Made by a program: the position numbers and the translations under genes. From Beijerinckiaceae bacterium (lineage in GTDB: Bacteria; Pseudomonadota; Alphaproteobacteria; Rhizobiales; Beijerinckiaceae): a stretch of 64,000 nucleotides of DNA. Every line of letters starts with the position of its first letter. Position 1 is the stretch's first letter. Location of the stretch: NCBI GenBank assembly GCA_004564215.1, contig CP024846.1:2617501-2681500 (forward strand), read 5' to 3'. This document shows positions 7,958 through 17,029 of the stretch, piece by piece. The notes beneath the pieces are model-generated. The model did no database searches and had not been told where the DNA came from. It saw only the letters and a list, made by a program, of their open reading frames with translations.

Positions 7958-9406
7958 TCACCCGACGCTTCCTTCAAGACTGATGCCGACTAGCTTCTGC
8001 GCCTCGACGGCAAATTCCATCGGCAATTGCTGCAGCACCTCGCGGCAAAAGCCATTGACGATGAGCGCGACCGCCTCTTCCGTGGCGATGCCGCGTGAGA
8101 GGCAATAAAAAAGCTGATCGTCGCTGATTTTCGATGTCGTGGCCTCATGCTCGAGGATCGCCGTGGGATTGCGGGACTCGATATAAGGCACCGTATGCGC
8201 ACCGCATTTGGAACCCAGGAGCAGCGAGTCGCATTGCGTAAAATTGCGCGCGCGTTCCGCTTTCTGATGCACACGCACTAGGCCCCGGTAGGTGTTCTGC
8301 GCAAACCCGGCGGAAATGCCTTTGGAGATGATCCGGCTTTTGGTGTTCTGGCCCAAATGAATCATCTTGGTGCCGGTATCCGCCTGCTGATAATGATTGG
8401 CGATCGCGATCGAGTAAAACTCGCCGACCGAATTGTCGCCGCGCAAAATGCAGGAAGGATATTTCCAGGTAATCGCCGAGCCGGTTTCGACCTGGGTCCA
8501 GGAGATTTTCGAATTGGCGCCGCGGCAGTCGCCGCGTTTGGTCACGAAATTATAAATTCCGCCTTTGCCATTCTCATCGCCAGGATACCAGTTCTGCACG
8601 GTCGAATATTTGATCTCCGCGCCTTCGAGTGCGACGAGCTCGACCACCGCCGCGTGAAGCTGGTTTTCGTCGCGCATCGGTGCCGTGCAGCCTTCGAGAT
8701 AGCTCACATAAGCGCCCTTGTCGGCGATGATGAGCGTGCGCTCGAACTGGCCCGTGTTGGATGCATTGATCCGGAAATAGGTCGAGAGCTCCATCGGGCA
8801 GCGCACGCCCTCGGGCACATAGACGAATGAACCGTCCGAAAAGACCGCCGAATTCAGCGTCGCGTAGTAATTGTCGGTGACCGGAACGACGGTCCCCAAA
8901 TACTTCCGCACAAGTTCAGGATGCTTGGCCAGCGCCTCGGAGATCGGGCAGAAGATCACACCCACTTCTTCAAGCTTGGACTTGAAGGTTGTCGCAACCG
9001 ACACCGAGTCGAACACGGCATCGACCGCCACGCCGGTCAGCATCTTTTGCTCCGAGAGCGGAATGCCGAGTTTCTCATAAGTTTTCAGAAGTTCCGGATC
9101 GACCTCGTCGAGGCTGGTCGGCGCATCCTTCTTTGGTTTGGGAGCCGCGTAGTAATAGGAGTCCTGGAAATCGATCTGTGGATAATGAACGCGCGCCCAT
9201 TTGGGCTCGGTCATGGTCAACCAGCGGCGATAGGCCGCGAGCCGCCACTCCAGCATCCACTCCGGCTCGTTCTTCTTCGCCGAAATATACCGGACGATAT
9301 CTTCAGATAGGCCTTTCGGCGCGAACTCGCTCTCGATCTCCGTGACGAAACCATATTTGTATTTCTGGTCCGCAATCTCTTGTAGAGTTTCTGCCTCTTG
9401 GCCCAT
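7958..9406 (-). CDS. sufB: Fe-S cluster scaffold subunit SufB
   Basis: The protein has 482 residues, normal for SufB. It has the [14 protein letters not shown] helix, [16 protein letters not shown], the beta-helix with [27 protein letters not shown] (quoted for location only, around residues 290-315), and the conserved AHTVPYIES and LFYCLSRGI segments at the C-terminus. It is the first gene of the sufBCDS-sufT operon. A sigma-54 promoter lies about 200 bases upstream, so this copy appears dedicated to, or boosted for, nitrogen fixation. Confidence 0.95.
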   Translation of the reverse strand: MGQEAETLQEIADQKYKYGFVTEIESEFAPKGLSEDIVRYISAKKNEPEWMLEWRLAAYRRWLTMTEPKWARVHYPQIDFQDSYYYAAPKPKKDAPTSLDEVDPELLKTYEKLGIPLSEQKMLTGVAVDAVFDSVSVATTFKSKLEEVGVIFCPISEALAKHPELVRKYLGTVVPVTDNYYATLNSAVFSDGSFVYVPEGVRCPMELSTYFRINASNTGQFERTLIIADKGAYVSYLEGCTAPMRDENQLHAAVVELVALEGAEIKYSTVQNWYPGDENGKGGIYNFVTKRGDCRGANSKISWTQVETGSAITWKYPSCILRGDNSVGEFYSIAIANHYQQADTGTKMIHLGQNTKSRIISKGISAGFAQNTYRGLVRVHQKAERARNFTQCDSLLLGSKCGAHTVPYIESRNPTAILEHEATTSKISDDQLFYCLSRGIATEEAVALIVNGFCREVLQQLPMEFAVEAQKLVGISLEGSVG

Positions 9407-9437
9407 GTCAGATTCCCGACGTTGAAATTAAAGAGAC

Positions 9438-9455
9438 ATGGCGGCAGGCCGCCAT
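9438..9455 (-). repeat. Perfect palindrome in the sufB leader
   Basis: ATGGCGGC-AG-GCCGCCAT is a perfect inverted repeat with 8-base arms and a 2-base centre, 31 bases before the sufB start codon. It could be an operator or an mRNA leader hairpin. No known regulator site is recognised in it. Confidence 0.45.
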
Positions 9456-9603
9456 TTCAAAGAGGGCGTTGCCACGCATTGTGAGGATCGGCGCTGCACA
9501 AGCTGCATCCGACCTTCGGTTCGCTGTATCGAGTTTTGCTTGATCCACGGCCTCGGTCCTACACTACGACAACGCCGGACTTGGCTGCCACAGTGTTTGG
9601 TAG

Positions 9604-9619
9604 TGCAAGCGTAATGCCA
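9604..9619 (-). promoter_or_regulatory. Sigma-54 promoter of the suf operon
   Basis: Read on the minus strand, TGGCATTACGCTTGCA has the -24 GG and -12 GC with exactly 10 bases between them. Transcription would start near 9592, about 185 bases before sufB. No perfect TGT-N10-ACA NifA site was found upstream of it. Confidence 0.65.
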
Positions 9620-9774
9620 CGGGAGGTGAGGACGGAAGGGTTGCAGGCGAAAACGCTTGCAGGTCAACGACATGAACCTGAAAACGAAGGCTCATTTTCC
9701 GACGGCTTCAGCAAGTTGATGTCGCAATGTCTGCGGAGCTTTTTCTTCAACGCGGCATTCTGCGCGCGCTTCGT

Positions 9775-10254
9775 TCAACAGCCTTCGGCAAGCGCCGCGA
9801 CGACTGGCCAGCCAACCGCGCCTGTCGGATCCAATTTTTGCAACGCCTGCAGGATTTCGAGGGCTTGATCTCGTTCGGTTCGCCGAAGGTGAATGAACGC
9901 AAGTGCCTTCAACGTATACAGCGCGAAGCGGCCCGGCCCGTCCGGGATGATGGACGCCGGCTGCCAATTGCGCCAATCCTCTTCCCAGCCGGCCTGTCGC
10001 GCTGCTACTTTGAGGCCGAGCTCGGCGACGCCGAGCGCTTTATCGAGGTTTCCCTGATAGGTGTGGATCTTGTATAGGCAGAAATAAGTCGGGAGTTCCT
10101 CAGGGGCCGCCGCCAGGGCCTCATGAAACAATCGATCCGCCAGAATGTGGTCGCGGCGATAGGCGGCAACGCCCTGCTGGAGCAAGGCATCGATGGCCTC
10201 TGGGAGGTCGCCGAAATTGATGGCCTCTGGTTCTGAAAGCAACTCTATCGACAT
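9775..10254 (-). CDS. TPR-repeat protein, nif-associated, 159 aa
   Basis: The protein contains about three tetratricopeptide-like helix pairs: DHILADRLFHEALAAAP, YQGNLDKALGVAELGL and RTERDQALEILQALQKLDP. It resembles the protein encoded at 49155-49697: both have a PDWR/EDWRNW segment, an RFALYTLKALAF / RFFLFTLKGYAY helix and a closing LDPT. TPR proteins bind partner proteins; the partner is unknown. It follows the YqeB-like gene in the same direction with a 38-base gap, and sufB lies further downstream behind its own promoter. Confidence 0.7.
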   Translation of the reverse strand: MSIELLSEPEAINFGDLPEAIDALLQQGVAAYRRDHILADRLFHEALAAAPEELPTYFCLYKIHTYQGNLDKALGVAELGLKVAARQAGWEEDWRNWQPASIIPDGPGRFALYTLKALAFIHLRRTERDQALEILQALQKLDPTGAVGWPVVAALAEGC

Positions 10255-10292
10255 TTAAAACTCGAAAGCGCTCCCGCTCGGCTCGGCTGCGC

Positions 10293-11159
10293 CTATTTGA
10301 CGACCGAAAGCGTGCGTCGAAGCTCAGCTGGAGCGGTCGCGGCGTGAATCGAAACTGCCTTGGTGACGGCGTTGGCGATCGTCTTTGCGCGGCCATCGAT
10401 CCCTGTCCAGCAGGCTTTGCGACCGCGCGGATCGACTTCGAGAAGCTTCACGGATGCTGGCACCTCGGTGCCATCGCGGACAACGCCGCGAAGAACGCCA
10501 TCGAAGGGCGCCCGTATTGCCGTACCACCGAGGTGGCCGATAATGAAATCCTTGAATATGCGGGTGCCGATCTCAATCGCCGTATGCCATCGGCCCGGAA
10601 ACGCGGCATAGACGAAGCGCTCTGCACCTTTGTTCCCAAGTTGACGGGCCAACCCGTCCGCTGCGTCGGTGGAGCCTTGTTGAAGGATTCTCCCGACCTT
10701 CGAGGGGCGGGTTTCGATTGCGGCATCGCAATTGGTCCCTGCGCAGAAGCCTGGACCGACGCCGACGGTGAAGCGGGCCAGCCGGCGCAAGTCGGGCGTC
10801 ACCTGATATTTCTGCATTCTGGCGTCGATGAGAACATCGAGCCGGCGAAGGACGATCAGATCGAGAAGACCGAGCTCGGTGATGATCACGCCCCGGGACC
10901 GGGAAAGGCCCGAGAGAATGGCGAGGCCCATGTCCATTCGCTCGGCAGTTACGCCGGCGATCGTGATGGGATCATCGAAGAGAACGTCGTGAAAAGCCAT
11001 TTTTCGGCGGATCACGGGCGGCAGCGGATCATGGGACAAGACCACGGAATAGCCGTTGCGGTAGAGATTGACCGCGATAGCGGAGGCAATTTCGTTGGTT
11101 CCGAGGATCACGGCAAATAATGGGGGCGTGGGCCGGCCGGAATTTGTGAAGCTGTGCAT
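10293..11159 (-). CDS. YqeB/EF2563-like molybdenum-hydroxylase accessory protein
   Basis: The protein has 288 residues. An N-terminal Rossmann-like strand (FAVILGTNEIASAIAVNLYR) is followed by VIRRKMAFHDVLFDD, a VDVLIDARM-type segment, VGVGPGFCAGTNCDAAIET, and a C-terminal IRAPFDGVLRGVVRDGTEV repeat. This pattern is that of the 'selenium-dependent molybdenum hydroxylase system' protein family of XDH-type enzymes. No molybdenum hydroxylase is encoded here, so a role in Mo handling for nitrogenase is an inference. The ATG at 11159 is used because the open upstream frame lacks a ribosome site. Confidence 0.7.
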   Translation of the reverse strand: MHSFTNSGRPTPPLFAVILGTNEIASAIAVNLYRNGYSVVLSHDPLPPVIRRKMAFHDVLFDDPITIAGVTAERMDMGLAILSGLSRSRGVIITELGLLDLIVLRRLDVLIDARMQKYQVTPDLRRLARFTVGVGPGFCAGTNCDAAIETRPSKVGRILQQGSTDAADGLARQLGNKGAERFVYAAFPGRWHTAIEIGTRIFKDFIIGHLGGTAIRAPFDGVLRGVVRDGTEVPASVKLLEVDPRGRKACWTGIDGRAKTIANAVTKAVSIHAATAPAELRRTLSVVK

Positions 11160-11187
11160 GGAGTGTTCTCTTGACTTCCTCGACGAA

Positions 11188-11203
11188 AGCAAAAGCCGGG
11201 CCG
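11188..11203 (-). promoter_or_regulatory. Putative sigma-54 promoter of the YqeB-like/TPR operon
   Basis: On the minus strand CGGCCCGGCTTTTGCT keeps the -24 GG, -12 GC and 10-base spacing. The implied leader is only about 18 bases. It faces away from the grx promoter, and the NifA site at 11279-11294 lies between the two. Confidence 0.5.
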
Positions 11204-11278
11204 CACCAGCTGGGGCCCGGTTCACGGCCGTTGCCCTGCTGCAAGGGCGGCGAGAAATCCCTGCCGTCTTTCAGGCCA

Positions 11279-11294
11279 TGTCTGGAAACCGACA
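11279..11294. promoter_or_regulatory. NifA upstream activator site
   Basis: TGTCTGGAAACCGACA matches TGT-N10-ACA. It is 67 bases before the plus-strand -24 element at 11362 and 75 bases before the minus-strand one at 11203, so it may serve both divergent operons. Confidence 0.75.
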
Positions 11295-11361
11295 TTATTG
11301 CGAGAAAGCGAAATCCGGCCATCCACGGGGCGAGTCGAAACGAAGCGCGCTGTCAACCAAA

Positions 11362-11377
11362 TGGACTGGCGCTTGCA
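11362..11377 (+). promoter_or_regulatory. Sigma-54 promoter of the glutaredoxin-ferredoxin operon
   Basis: TGGACTGGCGCTTGCA has the -24 GG, a perfect TTGCA at -12 and the correct spacing. The ATG at 11414 follows after a leader of about 25 bases. Confidence 0.65.
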
Positions 11378-11413
11378 TCCCGGAGTGACCGAATTTGACT
11401 CGAGAGGCAGTTG

Positions 11414-11749
11414 ATGGCCGATTCAACAGTTAAGCGCATCGAAGATATTGTTGCGGGAAGCGATGTCGTTTTATTCATGAAGGGTATCCCCGCCGCTCCC
11501 CAATGCGGTTTCTCAGCTGCGGTCGTCCAGATTCTGTCCCAGCTCGGTGTGCCTTTCCAATCCGTGGATGTCTTGTCCGACCTCGAGATTCGCGAGGGGA
11601 TCAAAGCTTTTTCGAACTGGCCGACGATCCCGCAGCTTTATGTCAAGGGGGAGTTTATGGGCGGCTGCGACATTGTTCGAGAAATGTTTCAGACGGGTGA
11701 GCTCGCCGCGCTGTTGAGCACCAAAGGTATCAAGGCGGCCGCGCTATGA
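11414..11749 (+). CDS. grxD: Monothiol glutaredoxin (Grx4/GrxD family)
   Basis: The protein has 111 residues. The family hallmarks are [17 protein letters not shown] with the monothiol CGFS site near residues 35-38, the [19 protein letters not shown] glutathione-binding region, and a C-terminal helix. Such proteins carry [2Fe-2S] clusters with BolA-type partners and deliver them to targets. AGAGG lies 5 bases before the ATG. It overlaps the next gene by four bases and is preceded by a sigma-54 promoter and a NifA site, which indicates a nif-specific copy. Confidence 0.9.
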   Translation: MADSTVKRIEDIVAGSDVVLFMKGIPAAPQCGFSAAVVQILSQLGVPFQSVDVLSDLEIREGIKAFSNWPTIPQLYVKGEFMGGCDIVREMFQTGELAALLSTKGIKAAAL

Positions 11750-12099
11750 CCGTGAGCGAAGACACCGAAATCGAGATTCCGCAGGTCTTTAAGCGCCACG
11801 CCTTTGCATGCCACACGCAACGCCCTCCTAATCATCCGCGGGGGAGCTGCGGCAGTCTCGGCGGTCAGCCACTCTGGGATCGGTTGGGCAAGAAGCTCGA
11901 GGCGGAGGGGCTTACGGACGTCGGCTTCACGGCGTCCGGGTGTCTCGGCTTTTGCAAGGCTGGCCCCTTAATGGTGGTCTATCCGGAGGGCATCTGGTAC
12001 CGGCCAACCACGCCCGAAGACATCGACGAGATCGTCGAGTCGCATTTCAAGCAGGGCAAGCTGGTGGAACGCCTCGTCATGATTCTGACGCGGAGCTAA
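11746..12099 (+). CDS. Thioredoxin-fold [2Fe-2S] ferredoxin
   Basis: The protein has 117 residues. The cluster ligands are the Cys in [10 protein letters not shown], the Cys in RGSCGSLG, and the two in [20 protein letters not shown], the pattern of the thioredoxin-like [2Fe-2S] ferredoxins (Shethna protein I / Aquifex Fd type). The start codon overlaps the grxD stop, so the two are translationally coupled. A role as an electron or cluster carrier for nitrogenase is inferred from context. Confidence 0.85.
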   Translation: MTVSEDTEIEIPQVFKRHAFACHTQRPPNHPRGSCGSLGGQPLWDRLGKKLEAEGLTDVGFTASGCLGFCKAGPLMVVYPEGIWYRPTTPEDIDEIVESHFKQGKLVERLVMILTRS

Positions 12100-12202
12100 G
12101 CCCCCCAGCTTGGTCCTTTCAGGATCCAAAGCGAGGGCGAGATTTGGCTAGCCTGAAATCCCGGGCTCGCCAAATGGCTCAAAGCCACCCGCTTCCTTCT
12201 CT

Positions 12203-13027
12203 TCAAAGATTGAGCTGCTTCATGCCCTGGCCGAGGCGGGGCGCCGACGCATTTTCCTGGGCAGGGACGGCGCGCCGCAACAGGGTGAGGCATTCGATCG
12301 TCGCGGCCATGTCAAGGGCGGAGAAGCCATCAAGCGTCTCCGGCCTTGTATCGGCGCCGGCGGCGAGCAGGCGTTCAACGACGGAGGCCTTGCCAGCTGA
12401 GGCGGCATACATCAGGCACGTCGCGCCATTGTCGTTCGGATTGTCGATGTTTATCCCCGCCTGGATGAGCACGCTCATGGCCTCCAGGGAGCCGCCGACG
12501 CAGGCAAGCCACAGCGCATTGTTGCCGTCGGCGTTTCGTACGTCCAGCTGTGCGCCGGCCGCGATGATCGCGCGCATGATTTCAATGTGCCCCCCATGGC
12601 TAGCTTTCATCAGGGCCGTTGTGCCGTTCGCGATCACGGCATTGACGTCATTGGCGGGGAAGCCATTGGCGGTGAGCCAATTCTGCAGGGTTTTCTCAAA
12701 TGTATCGTCGCTTATGCGCGGCCTTTTGCTCCAGGCCTCATAGCCGCCTTCAAGGCTATAGACTTGGGAAAACCCAAAATCTGAGAAAATCTGCGCATAT
12801 TCGCGGCTTGCATAGCCGTGATAGCAGTAAATGAGGATCGGCATGCTCTTGGCCGTTGCGTCGATCACCGCGGAAAGATTGGTGATGGAAACGTTGCGGG
12901 CCCCTTTGATATGGGCTCGGGCAAACGAGGGGGCATCCCGAACGTCGAGCACCAGCACGTCCTGATCTCGGATCAGGCTTTGGGCCTCATGAATGCCAAT
13001 GTCCTTGAAGGGAATGCGGGGTCTCAT
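12203..13027 (-). CDS. Rhodanese-ankyrin repeat fusion protein
   Basis: The protein has 274 residues. Residues about 1-110 form a rhodanese domain (DVLVLDVRDAPSFARAHIKGA, then IYCYHGYASREYAQIF with the active-loop Cys). A linker helix follows (TFEKTLQNWLTANGFPAN), and then at least three ankyrin repeats from about residue 135 (GTTALMKASHGGHIEIMRAII, DGNNALWLACVGGSLEAM and the GATCLMYAASAGKASVVE unit; positions approximate). Rhodaneses move sulfane sulfur; the ankyrins suggest a protein partner. It overlaps the SagB-like gene by four bases and belongs to a NifA-controlled operon. Confidence 0.85.
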   Translation of the reverse strand: MRPRIPFKDIGIHEAQSLIRDQDVLVLDVRDAPSFARAHIKGARNVSITNLSAVIDATAKSMPILIYCYHGYASREYAQIFSDFGFSQVYSLEGGYEAWSKRPRISDDTFEKTLQNWLTANGFPANDVNAVIANGTTALMKASHGGHIEIMRAIIAAGAQLDVRNADGNNALWLACVGGSLEAMSVLIQAGINIDNPNDNGATCLMYAASAGKASVVERLLAAGADTRPETLDGFSALDMAATIECLTLLRRAVPAQENASAPRLGQGMKQLNL

Positions 13028-14694
13028 GACGATAGCTCCTCGGGGCGACCGTGACCGATCGGATAGGCAGGCAAGGTCGTAATGCGGCCATCGGTCAAGG
13101 GATAGCCGACTGTGAAGTGGTAAAGTGATTGAAAACGCGTGGTTTTCAGTCCCAGCAAATTGTGCAGCAGATCGTCGAAATAGCAGCCGATGCCGGTTCC
13201 TCGTAGCCCTGCGGCCTCGGCCTCCAGATAGAGGACATGTCCGAGCAAACCAGCTTCCCAATGAAGCTGGCGGTAACGCCACGGGTTTTGTTTCACGACG
13301 TCTTCAAATTCGCCCAGCATCCCAAGCGAGAAGCACCCGTCGCTCGCGATCGCTTGGTGGCAGCTCACCGTTTTGGCGACGTTTCTGCAATCCGCGGCCA
13401 TCAGTTTGACGAGTGGGAGGTGATGTGGGGCGCTGTCAGGTTTCTGCCAGAGGAAGTCCGGGCTGATCGCTTCTTGCAGAATATGGCCAGCGTCGGGATG
13501 GCGGGGCAGCGCATAGAGGCCGGGTTCCAGGCCCTCCACCCGGTGAACAAAGAAAACCGGATGAAGGCGCGGCCTATAAGTCCAGACGTCCCAGGGCGCG
13601 AGCGGACGGACCAGCAGGCAATCCACCATCCGATAGAAAGCCTCCGCGCTCATCGTAAATTTGCTGTCGAAACGCTGGGCGCTGCGTCTGTTCAAAATAA
13701 CTTCGGCCGCCTGAGGTTTCGTTGCCTCCGATTGCAGCGGCGCATAATTTGGACCCTCGGCCGGATGTTCCACAACGGCGCCCTGCGTCGCCAGGCTGAC
13801 CTGATCGATCACCGGCCAACGATAAATCGGATGTGGGTCGAGGAGGTTGGCGTGTCCCATCCAATGGGTAGCCTGGGGCTCCCAGGGGCTTGGCGTTTTG
13901 GGTTCTGCGCTGGAATTGTCGGATTTCGGATCAAAATCGATCGCGACCAGGAGATCGCAATCCTCAGGCTCAACCCCGGCAAACTCGTCGGCTCGGTCAA
14001 GCCCCATCAACGCCGTCAGCTCGCGATAGCCAATCGTTTCGACCAATTTCGCCGACCATCCGAGGGTGCCAGCGGCGTATCGCAGGGCACCGAGTGCATG
14101 GCCAATGTCGAGCTGGCAATAGCGGAAGGCGCGTTCGCCATATTTCCAAGCTTCCCGCCAATGAATCGAGGAAAGACAAATCCAAAGGCGTTTTTCCGCC
14201 GTCGCCGGGGGAGGCACGGCAGCGGGACCGGGCGTGCTCTTGCATCGCTGTTCCAGCGCGTGCTCACGGCTCAAATAATGGTAGAGACCATCATCCAATC
14301 CGGGGACATTGTTGGAAATCACATAGGCTTCCGTCGGGTGCAAATTGCCGCTCGACGGGTTGCAGCGTAGCGCCCACCGGTCGGGTCCATATTCCTTCCA
14401 TGCCGAAAGTCCCAGGGACAGCTCCATGAGCCTGCTTACGGACGTAAGGGACAACGCGGCCGGACGAACGCGGCCCGGCACATAAAGATCCGCAAAACTG
14501 GTCTCGAGCCCGCTTGCTCCGAGGGGGAGAGCGATGCGCGCGCTGCCTTCAAATTCCCGGAAGGGATTTGGCTGCGCATCCCAATCCAGCGTCTCGGGTC
14601 CGGCGGCATAACGCTCCGGCTTATGCTTGGTCCGCGCGTGATAGGCGAAGGCAATCTCCGCTGGATCCGTCGTCGGGGATACTGCGTGAGTCAT
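13024..14694 (-). CDS. SagB-type (ThcOx-like) nitroreductase-family dehydrogenase
   Basis: The protein has 556 residues and two nitroreductase-like halves. The N-terminal half has a LSAWKEYGPDRWALRCNPSSGNLHPTEAYV region (about residues 85-115), typical of the SagB/ThcOx family: the RxxPSxGaxhP FMN-binding signature. The C-terminal half has a degenerate repeat, VILNRRSAQRFDS and GLRGTGIGCYFDD. SagB enzymes are FMN-dependent azoline oxidases in peptide modification, but no peptide precursor or cyclodehydratase is nearby, so a different redox role is likely. ATGA overlaps join it to both neighbours. Confidence 0.8.
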   Translation of the reverse strand: MTHAVSPTTDPAEIAFAYHARTKHKPERYAAGPETLDWDAQPNPFREFEGSARIALPLGASGLETSFADLYVPGRVRPAALSLTSVSRLMELSLGLSAWKEYGPDRWALRCNPSSGNLHPTEAYVISNNVPGLDDGLYHYLSREHALEQRCKSTPGPAAVPPPATAEKRLWICLSSIHWREAWKYGERAFRYCQLDIGHALGALRYAAGTLGWSAKLVETIGYRELTALMGLDRADEFAGVEPEDCDLLVAIDFDPKSDNSSAEPKTPSPWEPQATHWMGHANLLDPHPIYRWPVIDQVSLATQGAVVEHPAEGPNYAPLQSEATKPQAAEVILNRRSAQRFDSKFTMSAEAFYRMVDCLLVRPLAPWDVWTYRPRLHPVFFVHRVEGLEPGLYALPRHPDAGHILQEAISPDFLWQKPDSAPHHLPLVKLMAADCRNVAKTVSCHQAIASDGCFSLGMLGEFEDVVKQNPWRYRQLHWEAGLLGHVLYLEAEAAGLRGTGIGCYFDDLLHNLLGLKTTRFQSLYHFTVGYPLTDGRITTLPAYPIGHGRPEELSS

Positions 14695-15128
14695 CGATGT
14701 CCAGGCTCGCTCGGGTGGTTCGGATCGGGGCAGGGCGGAGAGGTCACGGGGCGCCCGCACCCTTGAACGTCCGCCCTCTCGGTCCCAAGCAGCTCCCTGA
14801 TCAATGCACCGTCAAAGCCAAAAGCTCTTTGCTCATCGACTTCCAAAAGGGGCCTCCGGATCAAAAGCGGCTCGGCCAGCATCAGCGTGAGCGCGGTTGC
14901 CGCATCCATTCTTTCCGGATCAATGTCCCCCGATTTCACCCGTGGCGCGGCCGCATTGAACCAGGCGGCCGGATCCGTATCGCCAAAAAAGCCGCGAAGG
15001 CGCTCGGCCGTCCAACGCTCCGTGAGCAGATTCCTCGCAACGACGGTGTGGCCCGCCGCCTCGAGGATCCGCTTCTGACGAGCATTGGTCCCGCACCCGG
15101 CCTTTTCATAGAAAACGACGACCGCCAA
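14691..15128 (-). CDS. ArsC/Spx-fold nitrogenase-associated protein (NifO-like)
   Basis: The protein has 145 residues. It has an ArsC-like thioredoxin fold: VVVFYEKAGCGTNARQKRIL with a CxxN instead of an arsenate-reductase CxxS loop, then HTVVARNLLTERWTAERLRGFFGD, and LLIRRPLLEVDEQRAFGFD containing the RRP(L) segment of the family. Relatives sit in nif clusters and include Azotobacter NifO. The TTG start is chosen because GGGAGAG lies 7 bases upstream and the conserved strand begins at the second codon; in-frame ATGs further up overlap the receiver gene. Confidence 0.75.
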   Translation of the reverse strand: MAVVVFYEKAGCGTNARQKRILEAAGHTVVARNLLTERWTAERLRGFFGDTDPAAWFNAAAPRVKSGDIDPERMDAATALTLMLAEPLLIRRPLLEVDEQRAFGFDGALIRELLGTERADVQGCGRPVTSPPCPDPNHPSEPGHR

Positions 15129-15174
15129 AACATATCTCTCCCAGTGGGTGACCAGCCAGGCCGTAGGTCGACAG

Positions 15175-15609
15175 CTACTTGAGCATGCCGAGCTGAATGA
15201 GCGGTGCCCCGCCGCCACGTCCAAGAATCGTGTCGACCTTTTTTCGGACCGACTCGAGCGTCAGGGGCTTGACCAGGGCGCCATGCGCTCCGGCCTTCAT
15301 ACCGTCGACGGCCGTCGTCTCATCGGCTTTGTCGCAGACGATCAAAATGCGAACGCCGGGAAATTTCGCGTTTAACTCGCCGAGCAGTTCGACGCCTCTT
15401 TCCTTCAGAAATGACACGCCAAGCAGCAAGACGTGAGGCTTGAGCCAGCCGGCGCCTCTCTCATACGCTTCTTCGGGAGTCGCCAGCTCATGGGTTTCGA
15501 TTTCATCGTGCAGCATGAACTGCAACGCCGCGCGTGTGATCTCGTCATGATCGACAACGAACACGCGCCGTTGATCGACGGCCTTGGAAGTTTCGACACC
15601 GATCTGCAT
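15175..15609 (-). CDS. Degenerate response-regulator receiver protein
   Basis: The protein has 144 residues and is a lone receiver domain. VFVVDHDEITRAALQFML is the first strand and acidic pocket, VRILIVCDKADE is strand 4, and AGAHGALVKPLTLES has the conserved Lys and cis-Pro. Strand 3 reads HVLLLGVSF, so the phospho-accepting Asp is Gly, and the strand-4 Thr/Ser is Cys. It cannot be phosphorylated in the usual way. It is the first gene of the minus-strand operon that shares the NifA site with nifH. A role as a protein-binding adaptor is inferred. ATG at 15639 is an alternative start. Confidence 0.7.
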   Translation of the reverse strand: MQIGVETSKAVDQRRVFVVDHDEITRAALQFMLHDEIETHELATPEEAYERGAGWLKPHVLLLGVSFLKERGVELLGELNAKFPGVRILIVCDKADETTAVDGMKAGAHGALVKPLTLESVRKKVDTILGRGGGAPLIQLGMLK

Positions 15610-15677
15610 TACGCCCTCGCCAAAGGTTCCAGGGTCCACATGCGCCGCTCCGTCAAGCGACGTGGGTAGGCTGCTCT

Positions 15678-15693
15678 AGCAAATCTCGTTCCG
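15678..15693 (-). promoter_or_regulatory. Sigma-54 promoter of the receiver/ArsC/SagB/rhodanese operon
   Basis: On the minus strand CGGAACGAGATTTGCT has -24 GG, -12 TTGC and 10-base spacing, with a leader of about 57 bases to the ATG at 15609. The nifH NifA site lies 112 bases upstream. Confidence 0.6.
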
Positions 15694-15805
15694 AACGCCG
15701 CGGAGAGGACGGCATTGGAAATGCGAGACGACCGGGACGAACAGAATGCCGGGAGCCTCGCGGCGGAATTCATCGTTGTTTTGTTTGTTACAGCCTGACA
15801 TCTGA

Positions 15806-15821
15806 TGTCGGGTTCAAAACA
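15806..15821. promoter_or_regulatory. NifA upstream activator site of nifH
   Basis: TGTCGGGTTCAAAACA matches TGT-N10-ACA. It lies 68 bases before the nifH -24 element and 112 bases before the divergent minus-strand promoter. Confidence 0.88.
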
Positions 15822-15889
15822 TCCTCACGTCGTCCCGTGCCAGAAATTAAAGCGCATAAAAAACAACTACTTAGCTTGATAAAACCGAC

Positions 15890-15905
15890 TGGCACGCTGG
15901 TTGCT
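15890..15905 (+). promoter_or_regulatory. Sigma-54 promoter of nifHDK
   Basis: TGGCACGCTGGTTGCT matches the sigma-54 consensus at every conserved position. The expected transcription start is near 15917, giving a leader of about 146 bases to nifH. Confidence 0.95.
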
Positions 15906-15954
15906 CGATATGGCCCGGAACGGCGAGTGAGGGCTGAGCGCACGCCGACGCTAA

Positions 15955-16947
<993 letters not shown>

Positions 16948-16965
16948 CCATTTTAAAAAACACGA

Positions 16966-16991
16966 TCCGGCCCCTTTCAGGAGGGGCCGGA
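16966..16991 (+). promoter_or_regulatory. Stem-loop between nifH and nifD
   Basis: TCCGGCCCCT and AGGGGCCGGA form a 10-bp stem with a 6-base loop. No T-run follows, so it is more likely an mRNA stabiliser or processing element that keeps nifH mRNA high than a full terminator. Confidence 0.7.
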
Positions 16992-17029
16992 CTGCGGCGC
17001 GATAACAGGGATGACAGCGAGGTAGGGCT

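Noticed and set aside
9428-9673. An 81-codon minus-strand frame in the suf promoter region
   Set aside because: It spans the sigma-54 promoter and leader palindrome and shows no coding features.
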